From positions 310,185,164-310,249,163 of the forward strand of contig NC_081414.1 in the NCBI RefSeq assembly GCF_030272615.1: a DNA stretch of 64,000 bases, written 5' to 3'. This document shows, piece after piece, positions 54,194 through 63,560 of the stretch. How positions within the stretch are numbered: position 1 is the first letter of the stretch; each line of letters opens with the position of its first letter. A program made the translations under genes and the position numbers. A model generated the notes under the pieces. The model worked only from the letters and a program-made list of their open reading frames with translations, searched no databases and had not been told where the DNA came from. This stretch comes from Cryptomeria japonica. Lineage: Eukaryota > Streptophyta > Pinopsida > Cupressales > Cupressaceae.

Positions 54194-56428
54194 CTACTTA
54201 GAGGGACAAGAGGACATCCCTGTTCCCGTAGTGGTCCGTTCTTGGAGTATCTTCAGGTGCCTCTCAGCAATAAGTTGCTTCTCTCGAGTGGCTTTCAGAA
54301 GCCTGAGTGCATCCATTCGGTCCTTCTCAGAGGCAGCCAACTTCCGTTCTGTTTCACGTCGCGTGGTTCTCTCTTGAACCATTTCTTGCTCCATAGCCTG
54401 GATCATTTCTTTCAGCTCACTCTCTTGCTGAAGGGATAAGGTATGGACTCCTTCCATTCTGTTCGCTTTCCAGGTCATCCTTTGGAGCTGTAAGAATGTA
54501 GCGCGGAAAGTCTGTTCTATGGAAGTGAGAGCTCTCATTACTTTCTGATTACCTCCTGTATGCCCACTAAGGATCTGTGGTACTCCCCATTCTGCTACTA
54601 TCTCTGGAGTTTCCGTGTCGGGCCAACCTTGGTTCCTAATTTTCTCTGAGAACTCCCTCTCGCAACCTTCTGTCATAAATGCCAGTAGTGCTTCCATTGC
54701 TCTTACTATAGCAAGCATATCAGATCCTCGAGAATGGTCTATCATCCTCTCCATGGCTGCCCTCATTACTTCCAACTCGGAAAGAAAATGTTGCGCAACT
54801 GGTTCCCACTCTTGGATCCCCTCTGCTGGTGAGGACGTACTGTGCCCTTTCCTGATTTCTTCAATCCTCTGGCTCTCCTCCTGCTAATCAGTCCCCAATG
54901 ATGGTGAAGGAGGTGGAACCTCTATGTCCATCTGGAATCTGGCTAGCAAGTTGTCTGCTTCTGTCTCCATGTCTGTTTCCTCAGTCCCCTTTCCTTTGTC
55001 TCCCTCCGGCTCTTCACAGTGTATTCCTCCTTCTGTATTTCCTACCTCCATGGTTGCAAGTGGATCAGTTATGGGTGCTACTACTAATGCAACAGCTCTA
55101 GCTACTTCTACGCCCCTGGTTGTGCTTATATGGAGGGTGTGGGCCCCCGCGTGTCCCCTCAAGTCTACTAACTGAGATGGGGTCCCTGTGACCCCAATTA
55201 CCAATTGTGCCATGATGGGAATCTGTGTTGGTTCGAAGAGTACCTTTTTCCTTACTCCCCATCCTGGTACGGCTGGTATTCCCCCCATACTGCTTTCTGT
55301 CCCTACCTGCCGCAACCCTCCTATGTGTCCTCCTTCCTGTTCCATGCCCATTGGCTCCATCCTGAATTTTCCTTCATCTTCTTCTGAAGATAATATGTAT
55401 GTTTCTTCTTCCCCTGTCTCTACCTCTTCCTCGGAATTGTTGTCTTCTTCTCCTCCATCTTCTAAGCTCCCTGCCGGTTCTTGCCTTGCTTTTTTCCTCG
55501 GTGTTGTCTCTGTGGTTACTGCAAAAGTGTCCAGGTGTAGCCAATAATGCATGGCTGGCTTGTAGGGCTCCACCCGACTTGAGGCCACAAATCCTCCTCT
55601 ATTTTCCAACGCCACTTGAGTTCTCAATGCTTCCAAGAAGAGGGCAATGAGGTGATGGGGCACGTATAGGGTCTTGTGTTTGAGGAGCATGGCTTCCTTC
55701 ACACGGCTGGAAAGGACGCGGCCCCAGTTATAAATTTTGCCATTACTCAATCCATGCATGAGGCGTAGCATCCATATTGCAACATCGGATGCTCGGCTTG
55801 CTGCTGTTAGCTTACTCTTTATGATATCTAGGACACATCTCCATTCTGGTGAGGTGAGATAAGATTTCTTCAAGCCCCTTCTATTGCTATTCTGCCATAA
55901 ACTGTTCCATTGCTCTTTTGTGAGTGCGTTGCCGCAAATGTGTTCCAAGAGCCACTTCTTTTCTTCTGTAGGCATTCTTGCTGATGGTTTCATAGCTGAA
56001 TCACCACTACTGGGAATGCCGAAAACCTTGCTGAATTCTTTGGGTGCATAAGAAATGACCACTATCTATCCCAAATAGTCAATTACTGATCTATGCCTGT
56101 CCTGCTCATACCCATGGACCATGGCATGCAATATAGGCTCAAATTCTTTTAGGTTGAAGATGGGCATGAAAATGATTTTGTCAACTTCTGCTTTCTTCAA
56201 TGAACTCTTTAGGGGGTGGTCCTCCTCATTGTTTTCCCACCACTTCCTGCACTTGCTTCCAAGCACTCCTTCAAATGTGACATTCTCTACATTCACCTGT
56301 CCCGATGCCCGCTCTTGGCTTTTCTTGCCGGTTCCTGGCATGGCCATTGCTTGCTTGTTAGAAGTGCTAGCTTTGTAATTTATGTCATAACTTCCCCTTC
56401 TAGGTTTGCCATGACTCCCTTTCACCAT
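54194..56428 (-). pseudogene. Extra ORF after integrase (~745 codons, two TAG stops), function unknown
   Basis: One frame runs from MVKGSHGKPRRG to GMSSCPSK and is interrupted only by TAG near 56063 and near 54881. N-terminal third: basic, then YAPKEFSKVFGIP, KKWLLEHICGNALT.EQW, SPEWRCVLDIIKSKL, ASDVAIWMLRLMHG, KTLYVPHHLIALFLEAL. This resembles the putative plant transposon domain seen in accessory ORFs of plant Ty3 elements; I name that by resemblance only. Middle: acidic/Pro/Gly-rich. C-terminus: about 100 residues of coiled coil (LKEMIQAMEQEMVQERTTRRETERKLAASEKDR in part). No signal peptide or membrane span is seen, so it is not a typical env. A shorter remnant is in the element at 30842. 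Confidence 0.7.
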
Positions 56429-56499
56429 CTTGTGCGTGTATGGTGCTATACCCGAGGGCTGTGGGCCTATATTCTGTGGTTGGGGCTGAGGTGTTGTGT

Positions 56500-57130
56500 A
56501 TTTTAGGTGCCGCGTGATCGGTAGCCTATTTCCCGAGGGTTATGTATGTCGTGGCCGAATTCCGCCACCCCTCCGTCTGCTGATTGTGTACGCTGGTGGT
56601 TGCGTGCTTTTTTTCCTACGTGCCGCCCCCTTTGCGCTGCTGCTCTGTGTTGTGCCGCTGGTGCTGTGTCCCCATCCCACACCCCAGCTTCCTTCTACGC
56701 TGCATACGCCTACCTTCGCCCCCTTTGCGTTGCTGCTCTGTGTTGTGCCGCTGGTGCTGTGTCCCCGTCCCACGCCCCAGCTCCCTTCTGCATTGCGTAC
56801 GCCTACCTTCGCACTGCGTACGCCCTCCTCCCCACTGCGTACGCTGGCCTCCACTACGCGTACGCCTTCCTCCCCGCTGCGTACCCTGGCCTCCACTCCG
56901 CGTACGCCTTCCTCCCTGCTGGCCTCCACTCCGCGTACCTCCCTGCTGCGTATGCTCTTCCTCCTGCCGCGTCTGCCCCCTTCACTCTGCTGCGTGCTCT
57001 CTCCTCCTCGCTGCGTGCTTTCTCTTCCACCCTGCGTACGCCCACCCCGCGTACACCCACGGTGCGTGCAATGTGTCTTTCGTGTGTGGCCGCTTTTGCT
57101 CCGCTTTCTGCCCACGTCCTTGTTGTGCAT
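56500..57130. repeat. GC-rich minisatellite between integrase and the extra ORF
   Basis: It contains a 93-bp tandem pair (about 56628-56720 and 56721-56813; 31 codons) and many gcgtacgcc / ctggcctccact units of 15-30 bp up to about 57060. Composition is far more GC-rich than the surroundings. Up to five reading frames on both strands stay open across it, which is a consequence of the repeat. On the sense strand it extends the integrase as an Arg/Ala/Glu-rich tail. Confidence 0.85.
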
Positions 57131-57732
57131 ACGGTGGTATGAGTCTCCTTGCTTGCCTTCTTATGTTTTTCTTTTGCTATTATTTTTAATGTTTTGGTTT
57201 TATTTTTTGATATTTTGCCTTGGTCTTTTATTTTTAAATATTTTTGCCTTGCGTTTTTTCTTATTCTTTTTCTCTCTCCGTCCTCTTCTCTCTTTATTTT
57301 TTCTTTGCTCCACTTTATTTCTGTTTGGAAATTGGCTATTTTATTTTTTTTGATCACCATCATTTTGTCCTTGTGGCCCCCTATGGGTTCCACCATTTTA
57401 ATGGCCACCATATTAATGGCTATGGACTCCCTTTCTTTGTAGATTTTTAATTTTGATCCATTTACTGGATCTTTGATGGGGCTGTCATCCAAGTTGGACA
57501 ATTTAATAGCTCCATTTTTTCCCACCTCCCTTACTTTGTATGGCCCTAGCCATCGAAGTCGAAATTTACCTGGTCGGAGTTCATTCCGGCCATTGTACTT
57601 GAGTACCAGCTGTCCTGGCGAGAACTTCATCCGCCTTAGATGTTTATCATGCCAAGCTTTTCTTCTGTTTTTAGCTACTTCTATGGCCCATTGTGCCATT
57701 AAGCGGCGCTCATCTAATTTTTGTAAGGTCAT
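57131..57732 (-). pseudogene. Integrase C-terminal domain with Lys-rich tail
   Basis: The frame gives KNRRKAWHDKHLRRMKFSPGQLVLKY and GKFRLRWLGPYKVREV, the usual DNA-binding C-terminal domain of Ty3 integrases. An extended Lys/Glu-rich, helical tail of about 80 residues follows before the GC-rich repeat. It is separated from the catalytic part by two TAG codons near 57778 and 57826. Confidence 0.8.
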
Positions 57733-57825
57733 AAGTCGTTCCTTTAGGCTTTCCTCATCCCCCCATCTGTTCTACACTGCTATCCGCAAGGTTGGTACAG
57801 TGTATTCTACTAGCATCACTGCCTC

Positions 57826-59238
57826 CTATCCATACATAAGCTGAAAGGGAGTGTGTGTGGTTGTCGCTTTGTACGTTGTCCGATAGGCCCACAGTACTGC
57901 TGGTAATCGCTCTTGACAATCTCCTTGCTCTACTCCACACGTCTTGTAGAGAATAGATACTAGTACTTTGTTGGTGGACTCCACTTGGCCATTCGCCCTG
58001 GGATAGTATGGGCTAGACAATGTGTGGAAAATCTTGAATTCTGTTGTCATATTGCGTATCACTTGATTGACAAAGTGTACCCCCCTATCACTCGTGAGTT
58101 GCAGGGATATCCCGAACCGGGTCACAATGTGTTCATAGAGGAACTTGGCAGTGCTCAAGGCTGTGTTCTCGGGTAAAGCTCTGGCTTCCGCCCACTTAGT
58201 GAGGTATTCTGTAGCCACCACAATGTAGTGGCATCTATGCACTTTGCTTGTCCTCATAGGTCCTACGAAATCCAGTCCCCATCTTTCGAACAATTCCTGT
58301 GGTTGGGACGGGAACAACGGCATGAAGTCTCGTTTGAGTGGCTTACCTACCCTTTGGCACGTGTCGCACCTAGTCACCCATTCCCTCGCATCTACATAAA
58401 GTGTAGGCCACCAGAGCCCTGCTAGCAAAATTTTTCGTGTCGTGGTATCCGGCCCCATATGTCCTCTTGCTAGTCCTTCGTGAGATTCTCTTAGGACTCC
58501 AGGAATTTCTTCCTCTAGGACACATCTTCGCAAGATACTGTCCGGCCCTAGTTTATATAGGAGCCCTTGGATCAATTGGAACGTGGTACTTTTTAGTGCG
58601 AGCTTCCTTCTCTCACTTGGGCTCATGTCACCTGGAAATGTTGCTGTAGAAAGATACTGCCCGAGTTTCTCGTACCAGGAAGGTAACACGACTATCTTGA
58701 ATAAATGGCCATCGGGGAAATCTTCGCTCACTCCTCCTTCCCCTGGCTCCCCGGATTTTATTCTAGACAGGCGATCAGCCATTACGTGACTTTTCCCTGG
58801 TCGCACCACGACATTGAAAGTAAATTCCTGAAGCAAAATCAACCATTGGCTTACCCGTCCTTGAATAACCGGTTTGTTCACCAGGTACATAAGTGCTTGG
58901 TGATCCACGAAAAATGTGAATGGTGTGGCTAAAAGATAATGGCGGAACTTTTGTACTACATATACCATTCCCAAGGCTTCCCTTTCAGTGGTGCTATAAT
59001 TTCTTTCTGCTTTTGACAGTAACCTACTAGCAAAATATATTGGGTGGTCTAAGCTTGAGGATCCGGGTTGCGTTAAGATGGCTCCAATTGCAAAGTTAGA
59101 AGTGTCCACATGTACATGAAATTTATTCTCCCAATTTGGGTATGCCAAAATAGGTGCACTTACCAATCTGGTTTTGAGTTCTTGGAAGGCTTCGTTTTGT
59201 TCCTTGGAAGGCTTCGTTCTGTTCCTTGTCCCACACAA
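57826..59238 (-). pseudogene. RNase H and integrase core of the Tat-like element
   Basis: RNase H: HVHVDTSNFAIGAILTQ, PIYFASRLLSKAERNYSTTEREAL, FFVDHQALMYL. Integrase: HEGLARGHMGPDTT with CDTCQRVGK (zinc finger), GLDFVGPM, TSDRGVHFVNQ and NGQVESTNK, so the three acidic catalytic residues are kept. A short tandem duplication (ttccttggaaggcttcgtt, 59183-59220) shifts the frame at the start relative to RT. It ends at TAG after FQLMYG. Confidence 0.92.
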
Positions 59239-59557
59239 ATGGTTCCCCTTTCCTTGTTAGGCGTTCCAGTGGAAGGGACACTTCTGCAAATCCTTTAATG
59301 AACCGTCGGTAGTACCCAACATGGCCAAGGAAGGATTTGATCCCCGTAACATCTGTTGGGCTATCCATGTCGAGAATAACTCTGATCTTATCTGGGTCTG
59401 TTTTTAACCCTGCCTTACAAACTATGTGGCCGAGTAATCTCCCCTGTGGCACTAGGAACCTACATTTCTTGGGATTGAGTGCCAGTCTTGCTCATCGACA
59501 CCGGTCCATGCATTCCCCCAGTATCCTCAAATGGTTTTCCTTATCACTATATATTGA
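59123..59557 (-). pseudogene. RT thumb/connection of the Tat-like element
   Basis: After the stop at the active site the frame continues SIYSDKENHLRILGECMDR, a second stop, then GRLLGHIVCKAGLKTDPDKI and FLGHVGYYRRFIKGFAEVSLPLERLTRKGEPFVWDKEQNEAF. This is the end of RT and the link to RNase H. The frame is then lost at the tandem duplication. Confidence 0.88.
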
Positions 59558-60406
59558 CTAGTCGTCCAAGAAGGCCTTGAAGTTCCCAGTGGCCATTTTG
59601 TCAAAGATGTGGAGTATGATCCTCTGGAAAGTGACTGGGGCGTTGCATAGCCCAAATGGCATACGGTTGTACGCAAAAACTCCATCTTCCACAATAAATG
59701 TGGTTTTGAGTTTGTCCTCCTCCGCGATGTTGATCTGGTTATAGCCGGAAAAGCCGTCCATGAAGGAGTAAATCTCATGCCCTGCTACCTCTTCGAGGAT
59801 ACTATCAGTAAACGGTATCGGAAACGGGTCCTTAATGGTTACAGCATTTAAGCTTCTGAAGTCCACGCAAATGCGGATCTGGTTTCCTTCCTTTTTCAGG
59901 GAAATAACAATGGGGGAAACCCATTCACTAGTTTGCACTCGGAAGATGATCCCAGCGTCTAGCATTTTTTCTATTTCTTCTTGTACCTTGGCCGCATAGT
60001 TCTTATTCATGCAATAGGGGCGTTTCCGTACAGGCCTTGCCCCTTCCATCAAAGGTATTCGATGTACGCATAGTTCCGAGGGTACTCCCTTCAGATCTTT
60101 ATAAGTCCAGGCGAACACATCTTTATACTCCAAGAATATCTTAAATGCCGCCGCCTTTAGTACAGGGTCCCAATCACCTCCAACCATTATTACTCTTGGG
60201 TCCTTTTCATCTCCCAAGTTGGTGCTCTGAACCTTTGGTTCCTCATATTGTACCACTTCTTTCTCAAATTGGTGTGTCGGTGTGCTGTCTACTTCTGCCC
60301 CTCCTTCCTCGTATTCTGCAAATTGTGGCGGGTAGGTGTCATCGTTTCCTAACTCGATGATTTCCAATACATTGCACTCTAGTTGGAAGATCTCGTAGTC
60401 TTCCAT
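59558..60406 (-). pseudogene. Reverse transcriptase, N-terminal and palm part, of the Tat-like element
   Basis: It starts QMEDYEIFQLE after a stop at 60410. An acidic lead-in is followed by DVFAWTYKDLKGV and the RT domain: EWVSPIVISLKKEGNQIRICVDFRSLN, FMDGFSGYNQI (first Asp) and MPFGLCNAPVTFQR. FLDD, the catalytic pair, is directly followed by TAG (59558-59560), so the enzyme is cut at its active site. FMDGFSGYNQI is typical of the Tat group. Confidence 0.92.
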
Positions 60407-60409
60407 CTG

Positions 60410-61216
60410 TTAGTGGAATAGTCCACTGAGAGAACTCGTTTCATCTTCTGAGCAATTACCGAGGCGAAGCACCCCTTCTCCATTGGGCTCTATCTCACCT
60501 TTTTCCCTCACGGTATCCTCCTCCAAGTCAGAATCTGAGGCCATTTCTTGACTCACCTGCTGGTTTCGCAGGTCAATGACATATTTGTTTCCCTCACTTT
60601 CAATGGAAAGGGTATTTTTCTTCCAGTTGTGGTCTGCTTTGGCCGTGACAAGCCATCCTCTTCCCAAAAGTGCATCATATCCCTTCCACTCCAATGATAT
60701 GACCATGAAATCTAAAAAGAAGTGTTGTGTCCCGATAGTTACCTTTTGGCCCATAAGCGTGCCCAATGGTTTGATGCCATGCTAATCGGCTCCTACGAGG
60801 TGGAAGGCTGGCGGCCAGAGTGTCAGCTTCCCCAAGGTTTTCCATGTCTCCTCAGGTAGCACGTTTATAGCAGACCCACCGTCTACGATGGTGTTAGTAA
60901 GCCTGAACCCGAGAATCTCCATTTCTACTACGGCTGGTGTCCTACCTACCCCTACTGTCATCAACATAGGGTCATTAGTCTCCTTTGAGTGGTTCCTTTC
61001 TTCCATTTCCTCCCTGTGGTTCGGCGTCTTCCCCTCCTTCCTGGTCTCCTCCACTTGGTTTATAGCTATCCGTAGTTGTGGTAGTGTTTGCAACAGATCC
61101 ACTATGCGGACCGGCACGGTGGTTTGCAGTAGTTGTTTCATTATGGTTGTTTCGGAGTCGGTTCGTATGGTGTTAGTGGTTTTGTGGGGTGTTGGCTTTC
61201 TCCATTCCTCACTCAT
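60410..61216 (-). pseudogene. Aspartic protease region of the Tat-like element
   Basis: The first part ends with TNTIVDGGSAINVLPEETW, the protease active site in the DGG form common in Tat proteases. After a TAG near 60782 the same frame continues PLGTLMGQKVTIG, ALLGRGWLVTAKADH (the conserved C-terminal glycine-rich loop), then an acidic stretch ending GNCSEDETSSLSGLFH and a TAA at 60410-60412. That TAA is immediately followed by CAG ATG and the RT lead-in, in the same frame. Confidence 0.88.
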
Positions 61217-61300
61217 TTCCCTTTCTACTTCTCTCTGTGCCTCTTTTCATCTTCCCTTCTCTGTGCCTGGGTCAAGGTATAGTAGTTTCCTTGTATGAGA

Positions 61301-62740
61301 TCAGGTAATGGCTAGTACTTCTGGGCACCGTGCATCTGGTTCTGGCCGTACTACCTCCAACATGTTCACGCCTTTCTGCCTTGGACATTCCGTATCTTCA
61401 TGATTGTCGGGCCCACACCATTTGCAGAGTAGCCCTCCTTGCCCAGCACCACTCTGGCAGTCGCGTGCAAAATGGCCCCATTCATTACATCGTCGACATT
61501 GTATCATTGGTCTTCCTTTTGCATCGTATTGGATGCGACCCCATGGTGTATTATTATTGCTGTTGTTGTTACTCCCCCTCCGGCTGTTCCTATAGCCACC
61601 TGGTGACGCATCTGAGTTTGTGTTCTTGGTGGGTGTAGTGGGTGGTGTTGCCTGCTCTTGAGCATATAGTACCTGGGCACTCCTTGCCTTCAAGTTGTAG
61701 GGGCATTCCTTAATAGCATGCCCCAACACTTGGCAGATGTCACAAAAAGCTTTCTTTGGACAATTGGTTTTTGTGTGTCCCTCCAGTTTGCACTCTATGC
61801 ACCAGAGGTCTCTGCCCTCCCTACTTTCTTCCTTTTGTGTCCGCATTTCCCGCATCATTCGTCTCATATACTTCCGGAGTGCTTGTATCATATGTGACTC
61901 CTCCTCACTCTCCTGATCACTACTATCTTCATCGCTTGTGCGCTTCTTGCCCTTTGGTGTCTTGTTCTCGCTTTCAATATCCATGGCTCTATTGTATGCC
62001 TCCATGAAAGTAGATGGGGGTACTACCTTCATCTTTTTCCGCAGTGATGGTTGCAGACCCTCAATAAACCATCGCTTCTTTAACCCGTCGACCAGGGTAT
62101 TATCCATCTTGCCAATTAATTCTTTTAGTTTGTGGTAGTAGGACCGTACCGTCTCACTCTTGCCCTGTTTGGTGTTGTATATTTCTGCGACGATCTCATC
62201 ATCATCCCGCAGTAGCCGAAACTCCTCCTCAAATGCCTTAGCAAGTCTTTTCCAGGTATCCTTTGAAGTGATGGGTAGGTCCGTGTACCAGTCAATGGCA
62301 ATACCACAGAGGGTGGCTGGAAATGCTTTCAGCCAGTTATCCTCATCATCCTCGCCATTGGCCTGCCATATGGTGACACAAGTTTTACAATGGCGAGCGA
62401 GATCCTCCGATCCTAGTCCATTGAATCTGGGGAGTTTCTGTTTTTCGGAGTTATGTGCCATCTTCCTCGTACTCCCCGAGTTATCCTGGGAATTGTTGAA
62501 TGACCCGGTTGGCGCGGTTGTTTGTTCCCAATTATCACTACTACCTAATGCTTCTGGGCTGTTGTGACTCTTGTCGCATGCTTGTGTATGTTGTCGAGAA
62601 CCTTCCGCCAGGCTCCCTCTTTCTTCCACTATCTTGTAGAGTTTCAGGCGCCTCTCGAGTTGCTCTTGGATCCGCAGGGATCTTCTTACTATGTCTTCTT
62701 GGTTCCCTTCTTGTTCCTCCGAGGCTTCTCGGTTTCAATC
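61301..62740 (-). pseudogene. gag of the Tat-like element with four zinc knuckles
   Basis: The gag domain (KLPRFNGLGSEDLARHCKTC, IAIDWYTDLP, WKRLAKAFEEEF, AEIYNTKQGKSETVRSYYHKLKEL) is followed by an acidic hinge. Four CX2CX4HX4C motifs follow: CIECKLEGHTKTNC, CDICQVLGHAIKEC, CRRCNEWGHFARDC and CKWCGPDNHEDTEC. The third and fourth follow a Ser/Asn/Gly-rich linker. The frame continues through a TGA toward protease. Codons upstream of the first Met (to about 62740) match the sibling at 31697-31790 except for a TGA near 62737. Confidence 0.92.
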
Positions 62741-62760
62741 TTTGTTGAGTGTATTTGGCA

Positions 62761-63153
62761 TTAATTATTGGAATTGTGGCGGTTTCGTCGTTGTGTATAG
62801 TCCCTCTGTTCTTCTTCCCTTTGATTCCTTTCTTTATACTGTTGGAGGACTTGCTGCCTGCGTTGCTCCCTTCGTGTGTTCTCTCGTTCCTCTTCACGTT
62901 CCACGAGTACACGTGCCAACAACCTTGGAAGGCTACCCAGGCGATCATGTACTGCCTGGTTCACGTTGAGTTCCGCCCGTACCATATCAGCCGAGACAGC
63001 GCTCAGTTCCGCTTCTTGCTGTACGTACTGGTCCACGGAAACGTCCCACGCGTGAATCAAGTCCTGTGTCAACTGATCCTCCTTGGTTACTTCCGTGTTA
63101 TCTTCTATGTCACTGTCTGTCACCAGGATATTTCGGTCGAATGGACGACCCAT
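62761..63153 (-). pseudogene. 5' ORF of the Tat-like element, charged coiled-coil leader of gag
   Basis: The 130-codon frame starts MGRPFDRNILVTDSDIEDN and passes into a Glu/Arg/Gln-rich helix (LVEREEERENTRREQRRQQVLQQYKERNQREEEQR in part). It lies right after the primer site. The sibling element has matching pieces at 31177-31500. It is separated from gag by a frameshift near 62760, so it is probably the gag N-terminus. Confidence 0.7.
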
Positions 63154-63204
63154 TATATTTCCATCCCACCAGCTTTCCCTCCTCAGACCTTCAGGTTCGA
63201 TTTA

Positions 63205-63217
63205 GGCAACGGCGCCA
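63205..63217 (-). other. Primer-binding site of the Tat-like element
   Basis: On the minus strand tggcgccgttgcc lies three bases after the 5' LTR. This form is commonly seen in Athila/Tat elements of plants; the exact tRNA is not asserted. Confidence 0.8.
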
Positions 63218-63220
63218 AAA

Positions 63221-63541
63221 TGTTAGTAGCCTAAGTGGTTCAGGTGGTAGCATAGGGAACATCAATATACAATGTACAATACCAGAGCATAGCAATTCAT
63301 TAGCATGGAACCAATAACACACAACACAGTATACCAAAATAGATTCGTGTAAGACAGGTGTATATCATATTTCTCTCCAAATCCGATGTCCCCACAATGT
63401 GCTACAAGTTTACAATATAAAGAGTTCGCGGTCGATTAGGCCATCAACCGTCCGGCAACTAACTACCCGCGGATATAACTTAATACTATTATTTTCTATT
63501 AAAGCATTAAAAAGCCTTATTTACTAATTAACTGGCTTACA
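63221..63541 (-). repeat. 5' LTR of the Tat-like element
   Basis: 321 bp, pairs with 53811-54131. Followed by the TSD AAGGG and the last nine bases of the chromovirus LTR. Confidence 0.95.
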
Positions 63542-63560
63542 AAGGGGACATGACAGATTG

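Larger units (their letters stand above)
53811..63541 (-). mobile_element. Tat-like Ty3 element with extra 3' ORF, TSD AAGGG
   Basis: AAGGG stands at 53806-53810 and 63542-63546. Its LTRs, 53811-54131 and 63221-63541, are both 321 bp and differ at only a few sites. Order on the minus strand: LTR, primer site, N-terminal ORF, gag with four zinc knuckles, protease, RT, RNase H, integrase, GC-rich repeat, extra ORF (54194-56428), purine tract, LTR. At 9.7 kb it is complete in layout but broken by stops and frameshifts. The family also occurs decayed at 30842-35855 and 6548-27275. Its position within the chromovirus LTR shows it is younger than that element. Confidence 0.93.
46819..63555 (-). mobile_element. 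Ty3 chromovirus, minus strand, TSD GATTG, split by a nested element
   Basis: GATTG stands at 46814-46818 and 63556-63560. The element is TGTAAAATTCC...GACATGACA. Its 3' LTR is 46819-47908; its 5' LTR is 52702-53810 plus the last nine bases at 63547-63555. The order on the minus strand is gag, zinc-knuckle/protease, RT, RNase H, integrase, chromodomain. Without the nested 9.7 kb it is about 7.0 kb. Three frameshifts, an integrase active-site change and a stop in the chromodomain make it inactive. Confidence 0.92.

Noticed and set aside
54194-56428. Envelope protein
   Set aside because: Position fits, but no signal peptide, membrane span or furin-like site is seen.
56496-57353. Plus-strand ORFs of ~200-285 codons, Pro/Cys/Leu-rich
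   Set aside because: They are opposite the integrase tail and arise from a stop-poor GC-rich repeat; several frames on both strands are open at once.
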